A stretch of 64,000 bases of DNA from Ureibacillus aquaedulcis (GCF_030418165.1 NZ_JAUHTQ010000002.1:62001-126000), one strand, 5' to 3'. Positions 27,071 to 34,990 are shown, counted from the stretch's first letter. Notes: generated by a model not told the origin, from the letters alone. Program-made: numbers and translations.

Positions 27071-27400
27071 GTGGATCAAATAATAATCTCTTCATCCCTC
27101 GTACTTATACTTTTTTTTATAATAGCTTTCATTCTTACCTTTAAACAGTCTTGGCCACTTAACTTAATGATATGGGGCATGTATTTAGCGGTAATTTTTA
27201 CTCCTATATTCACTGTTGCTGGTTCATTTATTTATAGAGACATAACGCAGGATGGATTTGCAGGACTAGGATTTCTGCTTTTATTCGTGCCTCTAGAAAT
27301 TATAGCAATACTTCTGTTTATTATTGGTTGTATAGGAAAGATAGCAGGAAATAATAAGAAGAAAAAGAATCAAAATGGCAGTCCTTTTAATGCAACATAA
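27071..27400 (+). CDS. Small three-helix membrane protein
   Basis: 109 residues from GTG; AAGGAG lies very close to the start, so translation may begin slightly later. Three hydrophobic helices are seen (about 3-22, 30-52 and 70-92), with a Lys-rich end NNKKKKNQNG. The loop IYRDITQDGFAGLGF resembles IYATFVDNGFSGMALSG in the membrane protein at 53977, so the two are probably paralogues. No function is known. It is followed by a hairpin. Confidence 0.6.
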   Translation: MDQIIISSSLVLILFFIIAFILTFKQSWPLNLMIWGMYLAVIFTPIFTVAGSFIYRDITQDGFAGLGFLLLFVPLEIIAILLFIIGCIGKIAGNNKKKKNQNGSPFNAT

Positions 27401-27427
27401 TAAATTGAATTACTTAATTAAAATAGC

Positions 27428-27464
27428 AGGTCATTAATCCACGAAGGATTAGTGCTTTTTTGTA
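27428..27464 (+). repeat. Hairpin terminator related to the dispersed repeat
   Basis: ATTAATCC and GGATTAGT pair around ACGAA, then GCTTTTTTG. The layout (stem, GTGCTTTTTT, then an A/T stretch and GAGCACTTAAC) is close to the repeat family, but the stem sequence differs. Confidence 0.55.
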
Positions 27465-27569
27465 GTAATATTTTTTTCATTATAGAGCACTTAACTTTTA
27501 GGTAGATAGGTTGAAGAGGGTTGTAACTTTATTTTGAAAATAAACACTAATTCAAAAGGGGGGACTATT

Positions 27570-28061
27570 ATGTATGCTTTGAGTCGAACGGGATTGGCTT
27601 TGGTAGTTTTACTCTCATTAATAGGATGCAGTATTGCAGAGGAGCATGAGCCATCCAAAAGTAAAAATACTGCAAGCTCGATGCCATACGAAGAAGAAAA
27701 GCCACCCAATATAAAGTTAACAATTGGTAAGGATGAGTTAAAAACTTACCGTGGTACCTACAATTGGACATTTTTTGACAAGCATAAGATGCAAGAAGTA
27801 ACTATGTTGGCTGATTTTTTACCCCCAACCGAGATAGTAAATGTTGAAGAAGGTGTTAGTGTTAATCTAACCGAACCTGCAAAAATATTTTTTGAAACAG
27901 AACCAACTCGATATGAAATAAACGTCTGGGATAGTCATAATATGGTTGCTACATACAATACTTTTCAAGAGATAAAAGAAAAAGGGAAACATGTAGTTGA
28001 AATAGTAGGGATATGGGAAGATAGTACCGCTACGTATATAGTTGCATTGGATATTCAATAA
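27570..28061 (+). CDS. Predicted lipoprotein
   Basis: 163 residues. ATG 27570 follows AAGGGGGG by eight bases. The leader LALVVLLSLIGCS has a lipobox with Cys near residue 21. The mature protein is polar, with TIGKDELKTYRGTYNWTFFD and a second beta-like half (VNVEEGVSVNLTEPAKIFF, KGKHVVEIVGIWED). It ends just before the next gene, which begins 22 bases later with its own ribosome site, so the two may be co-transcribed. Function unknown. Confidence 0.7.
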   Translation: MYALSRTGLALVVLLSLIGCSIAEEHEPSKSKNTASSMPYEEEKPPNIKLTIGKDELKTYRGTYNWTFFDKHKMQEVTMLADFLPPTEIVNVEEGVSVNLTEPAKIFFETEPTRYEINVWDSHNMVATYNTFQEIKEKGKHVVEIVGIWEDSTATYIVALDIQ

Positions 28062-28083
28062 AAAGATGATTGGAGGATTAGAG

Positions 28084-28725
28084 TTGAAAAACAATATAGA
28101 AATCTATGAAAAAACATATCAAAATTTCAAACCTTTTAAACATGTTATGGCACGTATCAATGAAATGCAGGAAAAATCAAGTTATGGTTCCGAGATTGCA
28201 TCTAAGTGGCTTGAAATTCTAAATCGAACACTTATCAATCAAACTTATCCTGTAATTCATCCGATTGGTCAGGAGACATTTTCATTATATGCAGAGTTTC
28301 CGACTGGAGTATTTGAATATGCGTTAGATATTGATGGCGCTACCTCGCTAATAAAAGAAAAATGCATTAAACCGGAATTGTTTTCACCATCCAATATTAT
28401 TGAGTCTGTTGATCAAGGCAACATAAACAAGGATCCACATTGCATAAAGCCCAATCATAAAAATCCAGTAATGGTTCTTCAAAGCAAGTATTTGACTGGA
28501 GACAGACCTTATTGTATCAATGGAAACCACCGAATATATGAAGCCTATCAAAACAATGATAAACAGATAGAAGTTTTTGTATTTAAAGATTTGGAATTCA
28601 CTCAATTCTTTTATGATGTTTTAAGTAAAGCAATTTACTTTTTGGAGATAGATTACAAAAATGTGATAGTTGAACAACGATCTTCAACAATCGTGCCAGA
28701 TTGTGGAATATCACATATAGTTTAG
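28084..28725 (+). CDS. Predicted ParB/sulfiredoxin-fold protein
   Basis: 213 residues from TTG 28084, six bases after TGGAGG. The central part NPVMVLQSKYLTGDRPYCIN followed by GNHRIYEAYQNNDKQIEVFV looks like the ParB/Srx nucleotide-binding pocket: a GNHR box in which an Arg/His pair follows a short strand, then a helix and V-F-V. The flanking regions are not recognised. Such stand-alone ParB-like proteins can be nucleases, CTPases or modifiers; no partner is visible beside the lipoprotein upstream. Confidence 0.55.
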   Translation: MKNNIEIYEKTYQNFKPFKHVMARINEMQEKSSYGSEIASKWLEILNRTLINQTYPVIHPIGQETFSLYAEFPTGVFEYALDIDGATSLIKEKCIKPELFSPSNIIESVDQGNINKDPHCIKPNHKNPVMVLQSKYLTGDRPYCINGNHRIYEAYQNNDKQIEVFVFKDLEFTQFFYDVLSKAIYFLEIDYKNVIVEQRSSTIVPDCGISHIV

Positions 28726-28941
28726 AAACTGACCTCTCTTCAGTAAATGATAAAGAAGCAAACCCTCTTACCTGAACTACGTGGTTTTACTCTTTTTCGT
28801 TCTGAAAAATATTCTTAGAAGATAGCCAATTACCACTCTTTTAATAGTAAAATAGTCATGGGGTTTTTTATTTTTTAAAATGTTAATTTTTTTAAAAATA
28901 CCTATTAATAAATTTTAAAAGGTGACGATATTCATAGTGAA

Positions 28942-28992
28942 CTCGGATAAATCCGAGAAAATTACAACGAACCTATTAGAAATCCGTTGTAA
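28942..28992 (+). promoter_or_regulatory. Two leader hairpins before the subtilase
   Basis: CTCGGATAAATCCGAG (perfect, loop AA) is followed by TTACAACG and CGTTGTAA around 15 bases. They end eight bases before the GGGAGG site, so they belong to the mRNA leader and could stabilise it or hide the site. Confidence 0.55.
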
Positions 28993-29013
28993 AAATTAAG
29001 GGAGGCGTTACTT

Positions 29014-30477
29014 TTGAAGAAAAACATGGCCATTTGGCTTGTATTTATACTCTTATTTTCTCTTCTTTCCGGCAATGTTTCAGCCGCGAATATTACAGGA
29101 AAAGAAAATGCAAAAAACGGCAATGACAAAGAGAGGGTCATTATTTTATTTAAGGAAAAGGTAGATAAAAATCTGGTTTCCAATGCAAAAGGCAAAGTGA
29201 ACCGTGAGTATAAACACGTTCCAGCTTTAGCGATTACAGTGCCGGCAACAGCAATTAAAGGTTTGAGAAATAACCCAAATGTTGCAGCAGTGGAAAAAGA
29301 TGAGGTTGTACAAGTTTCCGCTCAAACGCAGGACTGGGGAATTCAACGCATCAACGCACCAAAAACTTGGTCAAGTGGCGTGACGGGAAAAGGGATAAAA
29401 ATCGCTGTAATTGATACAGGAATCTCCACTCATGATGATTTAGTCATTGCCGGTGGCGTAGCCTTTACCGATTATACTACTTCTTATCAAGACGATAACG
29501 GCCATGGTACACATGTAGCAGGAATTATCGGTGCGAAAAACAATAGTTTTGGAACAATAGGAGTTGCACCGGATGCAAATATCTATGCAGTAAAGGCATT
29601 GGATGCAGATGGCAGCGGCTATGTTTCAGATATAATTGCAGGGATTGACTGGTCCATAACGAATCAAATACATATCATCAACTTAAGTTTAGGTCTGTCA
29701 GTTGAATCATTAGCATTAAAAGATGTAGTGAATAAAGCATACAATTCAGGAGTATTAGTAGTTGCCGCTGCCGGGAATAGTGGTACGGCTGACGGAACCG
29801 GAGATACTGTCAATTATCCGGCCCGCTATGATTCTACTATTGCGGTTGCTGCAACCAATAATCTAGATGCGAGAGCTTACTTCTCATCAACAGGTACGGC
29901 GGTGGACGTGGCGGCACCTGGTGACCGAATTTTAAGTACTTACTTAGGAAACCAATATGTTTATATGAGCGGTACATCTATGGCTGCACCGTATGTAGCA
30001 GGCAATCTGGCGTTATTAAAACAAACATATCCTATGCTTTCTGCTTCGGACTTGCGCAAAAAATTAGAAAGCAGCGTTGTGGACTTGGGCTTAGTGGGGA
30101 AAGATACATACTTTGGGTTTGGTTTAATTCAAGCTCCAATTGTTATGTCAAACACTACAGCACCTGTTGCATTAACAACCAATACAACTGTATCTACCAA
30201 TAAAACATCCTACCTGGGAGGAGAAAGAGTAACAATTACCACGAAAGTAGTGGATGCCAAAGGAGTGGCTCTATCCAATGCAAATGTCACACTTTCGATT
30301 ACTTCCCCAACGGGCAGAATAACGACTCTAAAATCGCTGACTAATGCAAGTGGCGTACTTACATGCTATATGACGACGTCCTTATACACAGTAAAGGGTG
30401 TTTATAAAGTGAAGAGTGAAACAACGAAACTAAATTATACAAGCAGTTCGGCAACAACTTCATTCCAAGTTCGTTAA
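29014..30477 (+). CDS. Secreted subtilisin-like serine protease
   Basis: 487 residues. The signal peptide runs to about residue 25 (cleaved near VSAA). An I9-type propeptide inhibitor domain follows (RVIILFKEKV to VEKDEVVQV, about 40-100). The S8 domain has Asp134 in AVIDTGIS, His164 in NGHGTHVAG, oxyanion Asn255 in AAAGNSG and Ser322 in GTSMAAPYVAG. Most family members have His where Tyr327 stands. The last 90 residues (TVSTNKTSYLGGERVTI onward) form an Ig-like add-on typical of surface or substrate binding. TTG start after GGGAGG. An extracellular degradative protease is likely. Confidence 0.95.
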   Translation: MKKNMAIWLVFILLFSLLSGNVSAANITGKENAKNGNDKERVIILFKEKVDKNLVSNAKGKVNREYKHVPALAITVPATAIKGLRNNPNVAAVEKDEVVQVSAQTQDWGIQRINAPKTWSSGVTGKGIKIAVIDTGISTHDDLVIAGGVAFTDYTTSYQDDNGHGTHVAGIIGAKNNSFGTIGVAPDANIYAVKALDADGSGYVSDIIAGIDWSITNQIHIINLSLGLSVESLALKDVVNKAYNSGVLVVAAAGNSGTADGTGDTVNYPARYDSTIAVAATNNLDARAYFSSTGTAVDVAAPGDRILSTYLGNQYVYMSGTSMAAPYVAGNLALLKQTYPMLSASDLRKKLESSVVDLGLVGKDTYFGFGLIQAPIVMSNTTAPVALTTNTTVSTNKTSYLGGERVTITTKVVDAKGVALSNANVTLSITSPTGRITTLKSLTNASGVLTCYMTTSLYTVKGVYKVKSETTKLNYTSSSATTSFQVR

Positions 30478-30487
30478 ACTGGACAAA

Positions 30488-30523
30488 AAAACATGAACCA
30501 TCATCACGGTTCATGTTTTTTTA
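30488..30523 (+). terminator. Terminator of the subtilase gene
   Basis: ACATGAACC and GGTTCATGT pair around ATCATCAC, followed by TTTTTTATT. Confidence 0.9.
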
Positions 30524-30684
30524 TTGGGTAAAAATCAGCTCTGCCTACTTGAGTCGAGTATTTTTTATTTAGTGATCTTTCCATAAGTTGCAGTGGAATA
30601 GCAATGAAAGCTTACTAGGTACTTTAGTTCAAGAAAAATTATGCCGTTAAAGGGGTAAGAACTTAATTCAGTTATTCCTTTAAA

Positions 30685-30735
30685 GGGTGCCATTCTATAG
30701 GAATAGGCGCATTTTTACATTCTAGGGCAATGTAG
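30685..30735 (+). repeat. Dispersed palindromic repeat, copy 5
   Basis: GGGTGCCATTCTATAGGAATAGGCGC with ATTTTTACATT and AGGGCAATGTAG. It lies before the next small gene and not directly after a gene, perhaps because a cassette was lost here. Confidence 0.6.
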
Positions 30736-30796
30736 TGAAGTAACTCACGTCTATTTTCATTTTCGGTGTTTTTAATTATAGAAAAAATAATTTATT

Positions 30797-31081
30797 ATGG
30801 AGGAAAATAAGCAAATAATAAATCACTTTAAGAAGTTTACTAATAGTTTTGATGTAAGTGTCTCTGTATCAAAAGTAGAAGAATATTGGAAGAACGAGAA
30901 TATGTATAGGACATTATTAGAAGTTGATATATTATCTAAAGCTAAGTTGAAAATGATGCTGAATAGCATTGCAAGCAAATGGCAGGTACATCCCGATGAA
31001 TATTTAGCTTCCAAAACAATGGATGATTGTAAAATTCATATACCAAATCTATATATGATAATCGTTAATTTAGCTGATTAA
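30797..31081 (+). CDS. Unknown small protein, duplicated at 12.4 kb
   Basis: 94 residues with no signal peptide or membrane helix: KQIINHFKKFTNSFDVSVSV, then VEEYWKNENMYRTLLEVDIL and KMMLNSIASKWQVHP. It is predicted cytoplasmic with an alpha/beta fold. No good ribosome site is visible before ATG 30797. Its first 25 residues recur as a broken copy at 12423-12500. A repeat hairpin follows 20 bases after the stop. The family is not recognised; small immunity-type proteins can look like this, but nothing proves it. Confidence 0.55.
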   Translation: MEENKQIINHFKKFTNSFDVSVSVSKVEEYWKNENMYRTLLEVDILSKAKLKMMLNSIASKWQVHPDEYLASKTMDDCKIHIPNLYMIIVNLAD

Positions 31082-31101
31082 TTACTTTACATTATCTTTA
31101 T

Positions 31102-31170
31102 TTGACAAACGGGTGCGGGTGCTTTCCTTGATAAGGAAGGTGCTTTTTTCATTAAGGACTAGATTGTTGA
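31102..31170 (+). repeat. Dispersed palindromic repeat, copy 6 (near full length)
   Basis: GACAAACGGGTG at the left and ACTAGATTGTTGA at the right enclose GGTGCTTTCCTT, GATA, AAGGAAGGTGC and TTTTTTCAT. It is one of the best preserved copies. Confidence 0.85.
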
Positions 31171-31446
31171 GCATCATCATGTTAATGGTAGTAAAATTTG
31201 CGAGGAAATGTAGTTAAACTAATGGTATAGCCTAGTAGAATGAAAGGCGTCTTTCTTCATGCAAAGGGCAAAATGGAGGGGCCATTTTTTAAGAAAATCG
31301 TCCTTAACCAAAAAGCAAAACGAGTGGCTTTTCGAATATTGCAACCTGGCGTAGTTCGAGTATAATTGTGTTCTTAATAGTTAACGTCTTCAACAAAGGT
31401 GTGTGTTTATTTGAATTAAATTTCAAAATAGGAAAGGGTGAAATTT

Positions 31447-31611
31447 GTGGCTGAAATGACTAGTGAAGAATATTTGTATGCTTATTGTCAGTTGATCTTA
31501 AAAGGATATTCAAGAGAAGAAGCTAAAAAAATTATGGAAGCTATTAAAGAAAAAATGAAACCTGAATATATGAAATTTGAAGATATAATTCAAAAGCTAA
31601 TTCCAGAATAG
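31447..31611 (+). CDS. 54-residue helical protein
   Basis: GTG 31447 follows GGAAAGGGTG. The sequence AEMTSEEYLYAYCQLILKGY continues with SREEAKKIMEAIKEKMKPEY and KFEDIIQKLIPE. It is strongly amphipathic and predicted all-helical and soluble. The codon pattern is that of a real gene. The stop codon abuts a copy of the dispersed repeat. Short proteins of this style (EEY.. LLKGYSREEAK) are frequent in Bacilli, without known function. Confidence 0.6.
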   Translation: MAEMTSEEYLYAYCQLILKGYSREEAKKIMEAIKEKMKPEYMKFEDIIQKLIPE

Positions 31612-31658
31612 GGTGTAATTCTTTAGGAATTTTGCTTTTTTCAATAATAGGGCCATTC
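31611..31658 (+). repeat. Dispersed palindromic repeat, copy 7
   Basis: GGGTGTAATTCTTTAGGAATTTTGC with TTTTTTC and AATAGGGCCATT. It begins at the last base of the preceding stop codon. Confidence 0.7.
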
Positions 31659-31782
31659 TCATGAATAACAATTCCCAATAAATCTGAAATTAATGTTAAT
31701 ATATAGAGATGTATTACTTTTGAAAGATAAAGTTATTATCCTTCTGGAAGTAAAAATACTAGAAAGAAGGTAAATTATCGAT

Positions 31783-31920
31783 ATGCTTTTTGCTATTTTA
31801 ATTTTTGTTGGCCTTTTTGCTATATATGATTCAATAAGAAGATTGAATAATAATGTTCTTGAACAGACGGAAGAAATAAAAAAATTACGTGATGAATTAA
31901 ATCAAAAACAGCAAAATTAG
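31783..31920 (+). CDS. 45-residue membrane-anchored coiled-coil peptide
   Basis: MLFAILIFVGLFAIYDSIRR is one membrane helix followed by a basic stop-transfer. The rest, VLEQTEEIKKLRDELNQKQQ, is a short coiled coil. AGAAAGAAGG lies about twelve bases upstream. The layout matches small DUF4083-like or cation-type membrane peptides of Bacilli. A repeat copy follows five bases after the stop. Confidence 0.6.
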   Translation: MLFAILIFVGLFAIYDSIRRLNNNVLEQTEEIKKLRDELNQKQQN

Positions 31921-31924
31921 TAAT

Positions 31925-31980
31925 AAACGGACGCTTTTCCTTATGTAAGATGGGTCTATTTTCATCTCAGGCAATATTAT
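31925..31980 (+). repeat. Dispersed palindromic repeat, copy 8 (worn)
   Basis: AAACGGACGCTTTTCCTTATGTAAGA with GGGTCTATTTTCATCTCAGGCAATATTATT. The stem has decayed, but the order of parts is kept. Confidence 0.55.
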
Positions 31981-32046
31981 TAATTTTAATGTTAAATGAA
32001 CACACAACATTCTTTGCAATGTTGAGGTAGAAAAGTTTGGAGCGAA

Positions 32047-32220
32047 ATGGTGATGGAGATATATCTATTCTGTATTATTGGTTTAATTATTCTATTTCTC
32101 ATTATTACATACGCCGTTCGATATGGAATTGATACTTCAAAGCAGGTCAAGTCTTTAAGGGCTGAACTTAAAGAAATAAAACGGCAAATTAAAGACTTAG
32201 AGAAAATAAGAGATAAATAA
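32047..32220 (+). CDS. 57-residue membrane-anchored coiled-coil peptide
   Basis: One membrane helix (EIYLFCIIGLIILFLIITYA) is followed by a Lys/Glu-rich helix SLRAELKEIKRQIKDLEKIR. TTGGAG lies five bases before ATG. Same plan as the 45-residue peptide one cassette upstream but not similar in sequence, so repeated duplication is not evident. A repeat copy follows ten bases after the stop. Confidence 0.6.
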   Translation: MVMEIYLFCIIGLIILFLIITYAVRYGIDTSKQVKSLRAELKEIKRQIKDLEKIRDK

Positions 32221-32229
32221 ATAACATAT

Positions 32230-32292
32230 TCAAATCGGGCGCAATTCTTAAAAAGGAATTGTGCTTTCTTTGTTTGAAGGTCGGTTTGTTAA
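32230..32292 (+). repeat. Dispersed palindromic repeat, copy 9
   Basis: CAAATCGGGCGCAATTCTT and AAGGAATTGTGC with CTTTCTTTG, ending in AAGGTCGGTTTGTTAAACT. The outer ends are partly complementary. Confidence 0.8.
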
Positions 32293-32441
32293 ACTGCATT
32301 TTTTAGCAAATATGGATATTGTGTTAGAATTAAATGCATTTGATAGAAATGCCCTTTAACTAATCTACAGTTTAGTAAAATGAAGGTACCAGGTGTTGTA
32401 GAATTTAAATTAAAACGCTTTAGAGAAAGTAGGGTATCGAT

Positions 32442-32588
32442 GTGAAGAATTCCTTACTTAGTATACTAATTATATGGATTTACTTAGAATGTATTGTTAA
32501 TTTGGGAGGCGTATGGCCTTGCTGTTTAAGAGCCGGCTATCCAAAGTATAAGCAATGGAAAACAAAATTAGTTATAAAACTACTTTAG
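32442..32588 (+). CDS. Possible 48-residue membrane peptide
   Basis: GTG 32442 lies after AGTAGGG. The sequence KNSLLSILIIWIYLECIVNL is hydrophobic, followed by GGVWPCCLRAGYPKYKQWKT. A Cys pair and a Lys-rich end are seen. Its stop lies 17 bases before the HAD gene, so it may be its upstream partner. No family recognised; it could also be chance. Confidence 0.4.
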   Translation: MKNSLLSILIIWIYLECIVNLGGVWPCCLRAGYPKYKQWKTKLVIKLL

Positions 32589-32605
32589 AGGGATGTGAAA
32601 TTTAA

Positions 32606-33226
32606 TTGGATAGCATAATTTTTGATTTAGATGGAACTCTTTGGGATCCAATTGACACAGTACTCAGTGCATGGAACAGCGTTATAACAAACAATAACCA
32701 ATTACAAAGTGAATTAACTAGGAAAGACTTTGAAGGTACAATGGGATTACAAATGAATGAAATAAGCAGAAAACTCTTTCCTGCTTTAAGTTATAAGGAG
32801 CGGCAACAACTTGTAAATGTTTGTTGCGAAGTAGAACAATCTTTCTTAGAAAAACATGGTGGAGTTCTCTATCCAAATGTAGAAAATGTCCTAAAAGAGC
32901 TTTCTCAAAATTATAAACTATACATTGTTAGCAACTGCCAAGATGGCTACATAGAAACTTTCTACAAGTATCATAAACTTGAAAAGTATTTTTTGGACTT
33001 TGAAAGTCATGGGAGAACCGTCCTGTCAAAAGCTGAAAATATTGAACTACTGATTCATAGAAACAACTTATTAAATCCAGTTTATATAGGTGACACAGAA
33101 GGTGATTTAAATGCGGCCAGATTTGCTAAAATTCCTTTTATATTTGCTAAATACGGATTTGGGCAAGTAAGTCAATTTGATCATCAAATTGAAAGTTTTG
33201 ATGAACTTTTAAGTATTTTCCAGTGA
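32606..33226 (+). CDS. HAD-superfamily phosphatase
   Basis: 206 residues. Motif I is IIFDLDGTLWDP at residues 4-15 (nucleophile Asp7 and acid Asp9). A four-helix cap follows, motif II is LYIVSNCQDGY, motif III is the Lys in TVLSKAENI, and motif IV is VYIGDTEGDLNAA. This order is that of phosphoglycolate phosphatase-like HAD hydrolases with a C1 cap. TTG start; GAGGGA lies about a dozen bases upstream. Substrate not predictable. Confidence 0.88.
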   Translation: MDSIIFDLDGTLWDPIDTVLSAWNSVITNNNQLQSELTRKDFEGTMGLQMNEISRKLFPALSYKERQQLVNVCCEVEQSFLEKHGGVLYPNVENVLKELSQNYKLYIVSNCQDGYIETFYKYHKLEKYFLDFESHGRTVLSKAENIELLIHRNNLLNPVYIGDTEGDLNAARFAKIPFIFAKYGFGQVSQFDHQIESFDELLSIFQ

Positions 33227-33244
33227 AGTATTAACAATTGCCTG

Positions 33245-33629
33245 ACAAACAATAAAATTAATACAATCCACAAGTCTATTTCGGAAACAGTTGAGAGAGT
33301 AGCTAAGATTGTTAGTGGATATAAAACCAAAGAATTTTATTATTGGGGAATTGAATTGAAAGTGCTAGGTGCATGAACATAGATAAGATTTCTGCAGCAC
33401 ACAACACAGATAGTTATAATAAAGAAGGTATTGATCCAAGAAAGATTAATGCCTTTTTTATTGAGCTTATTGTACGAACGGGGCAGATTAATGGAATAAT
33501 TGAATTAAGCAGTAAAAAATTGCCAAATTCAATTTTAAGATCGAGGAATTCCGGTTTTTAGAATTAAAATTTCCTAACATTGTAATTCCGCATTTTCCTC
33601 AACTACATCAAGTTGTATGTATAAAATAA
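33245..33629 (+). pseudogene. Unidentified gene broken by two frameshifts
   Basis: Three protein-like segments in different frames follow each other: NTIHKSISETVERVAKIVSG with KEFYYWGIELKVLGA, then NIDKISAAHNTDSYNKEGID with INAFFIELIVRTGQINGIIE, then ELKFPNIVIPHFPQLHQVVC. Breaks lie near 33370 and 33555. No start codon or ribosome site is evident. Together they would make about 125 residues of an unknown protein. Confidence 0.45.
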
Positions 33630-33846
33630 CGTTTAAAAAAGTGCAAAATACCTCCTGATGCAACCCGTCCTAGGTTAGAACGGGTTAGCATTACTGAGAT
33701 TTTAAAATTAAATAGCTATATTGTCACTTTATATTACTTCATCTTTTGGCTAGGTTGAGTCTTTCTCCAACCATAAAACTGCATGACGTCTTTTGATCAT
33801 ATAAATCATTTCAATGCCCACCTTTCATGTTTTTTAATTAACAAGA

Positions 33847-33987
33847 TTAATATTGACGAATATGATTTTGTACTTTTCTTCTGCTCTCTTCTAAGATTTT
33901 TTTCGCATTTTCATTATGAAGTGCTTTCTCAAGAGAGATCTCACGTTTTGTAATAGTTATCGTGAGAAAAAAAATGTTTAAGGTCAT
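33847..33987 (-). CDS. YrzI-like small protein
   Basis: 46 residues. AAGGAGGTGAT precedes ATG by an ideal distance. MTLNIFFLTITITKREISLE then ALHNEN resembles the Bac_small_YrzI family of Bacilli: a short hydrophobic strand-like N-terminus, a Lys/Arg, then LEEALHNE and a basic helix. The family has been linked to sporulation only by annotation. It is read on the opposite strand from its neighbours, behind two tandem terminators, and is one of two tiny genes here. Confidence 0.7.
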   Translation of the reverse strand: MTLNIFFLTITITKREISLEKALHNENAKKILEESRRKVQNHIRQY

Positions 33988-34027
33988 TTATATCACCTCC
34001 TTAAAATACCCTGAAAAATGCAAAAAA

Positions 34028-34055
34028 CCGTAGAGAGACTCCCCCTACGGTGAAA
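34028..34055 (-). terminator. Terminator between the two tiny reverse genes (second of two)
   Basis: CCGTAG (34028-34033) and CTACGG (34045-34050) form a stem. On the minus strand it is followed by TTTTTTG. Confidence 0.75.
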
Positions 34056-34059
34056 AAAG

Positions 34060-34100
34060 GCACAAAAATACCGCAGGGGCACACTTCTCCCTGCGGTATG
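34060..34100 (-). terminator. Terminator after the 30-codon reverse gene (first of two)
   Basis: ATACCGCAGGG (34068-34078) and CCCTGCGGTAT (34089-34099) form a perfect 11-base stem, then TTTTTG on the minus strand. Confidence 0.85.
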
Positions 34101-34124
34101 GGTATGCTTAATTATAAAAAAAAC

Positions 34125-34217
34125 CTAAGCGATCCATTCCGATCTGGTCGAATGTGTAATTTTCATTCTTGCTGAAGCTGTAAGTTCCGGTGACATCAAT
34201 TTAACGATAACGATCAT
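34125..34217 (-). CDS. Possible 30-residue peptide
   Basis: A strong TAAGGAGG lies nine bases before ATG 34217, and a clear promoter lies upstream. The peptide reads MIVIVKLMSPELTASARMKI then THSTRSEWIA. It is too short for family assignment. The strict promoter, ribosome site, frame and terminator order suggest a real transcript. The RNA itself could be the product, with YrzI further downstream on the same transcript. Confidence 0.4.
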   Translation of the reverse strand: MIVIVKLMSPELTASARMKITHSTRSEWIA

Positions 34218-34256
34218 TTCATTCGACCTCCTTAAGAATTTTTTGTTTACTTTGTA

Positions 34257-34285
34257 AGTATAACCATCTTTAAGTTATTTGTAAA
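34257..34285 (-). promoter_or_regulatory. Sigma-A promoter of the reverse tiny-gene unit
   Basis: On the minus strand TTTACA (34285-34280) and TATACT (34262-34257) are separated by 17 bases. Confidence 0.7.
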
Positions 34286-34643
34286 CATTTTTTACCAATT
34301 ATTCATGATTGTTCCAATGATCGGAAAAACTTTTTGCTGCTTTACATTGTTAGTTTTTTGAAAGAGCAAACAGAAGATATGAAGACGTAAAGCAAAACAT
34401 TTAGTAATTAATAGTGAACTAGCGGGGGAATTAGTTCAATAAAATTCCAATAGGGCGCAAATTCTAGAGTATTAATTCGCTTTACTGAAGAAAGATAGTG
34501 TCATTCTTCATAAAAGGGGGTACGTTACTTAAAAAATAAGGCCGCTTTTTTTGAAATAAACTGTGTAGACTAGTTAAAAATAGTGAATAAAGATAAATAT
34601 AAAGTTAACTCTATATAAAAGATGATTAAGGAGGAGACGGTTC

Positions 34644-34871
34644 ATGAAGCCTTATGAAATAAATAACATGATTATTGATGATGAACTAGATGGCGAAGAA
34701 TTCGTGACTGTTGATTTTACTTACCAAAATAAAGATTATAGCATTACTTTTCAAAAAGCAGACCTTGAAATAATTAATACATGGGTTTTTAAAGATGGTA
34801 CGTCTCTTCCAGCTAATTTAACTGATAATATTATTGAATTAATAAGAGAAGATATTAAAAAGAGAATCTAG
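34644..34871 (+). CDS. Small acidic protein, unknown
   Basis: 75 residues. AAGGAGGAGACGG lies before ATG at good distance. It is predicted soluble with alternating strands (EFVTVDFTYQNKDYSITFQK) and a C-terminal helix (NIIELIREDIKKRI). The compact beta-hairpin plus helix resembles small uncharacterised proteins of Bacilli. No partner genes nearby. Confidence 0.6.
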   Translation: MKPYEINNMIIDDELDGEEFVTVDFTYQNKDYSITFQKADLEIINTWVFKDGTSLPANLTDNIIELIREDIKKRI

Positions 34872-34959
34872 CCACATGTATTAGTTCAGATTATATTCTT
34901 ATTGGAACAATAAAATCTTAATTTATCCATTCTCCACCATTGGGCAGGTTTTTTGAAGC

Positions 34960-34990
34960 AGAGGCCATTTTTAATGGTCTTTTTTATTTG
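34960..34990 (+). terminator. Hairpin terminator
   Basis: AGGCCATT and AATGGTCT pair around TT, followed by TTTTTATTTG. GGGCAGGTTTTTTGAAGCAG upstream may be a decayed part of the dispersed repeat. Confidence 0.55.

Noticed and set aside
33750-33835. 19-codon reverse frame after AAAGGTGGG (MIYMIKRRHAVLWLEKDST)
   Set aside because: Too short, and no promoter or terminator frames it, unlike the YrzI unit upstream.
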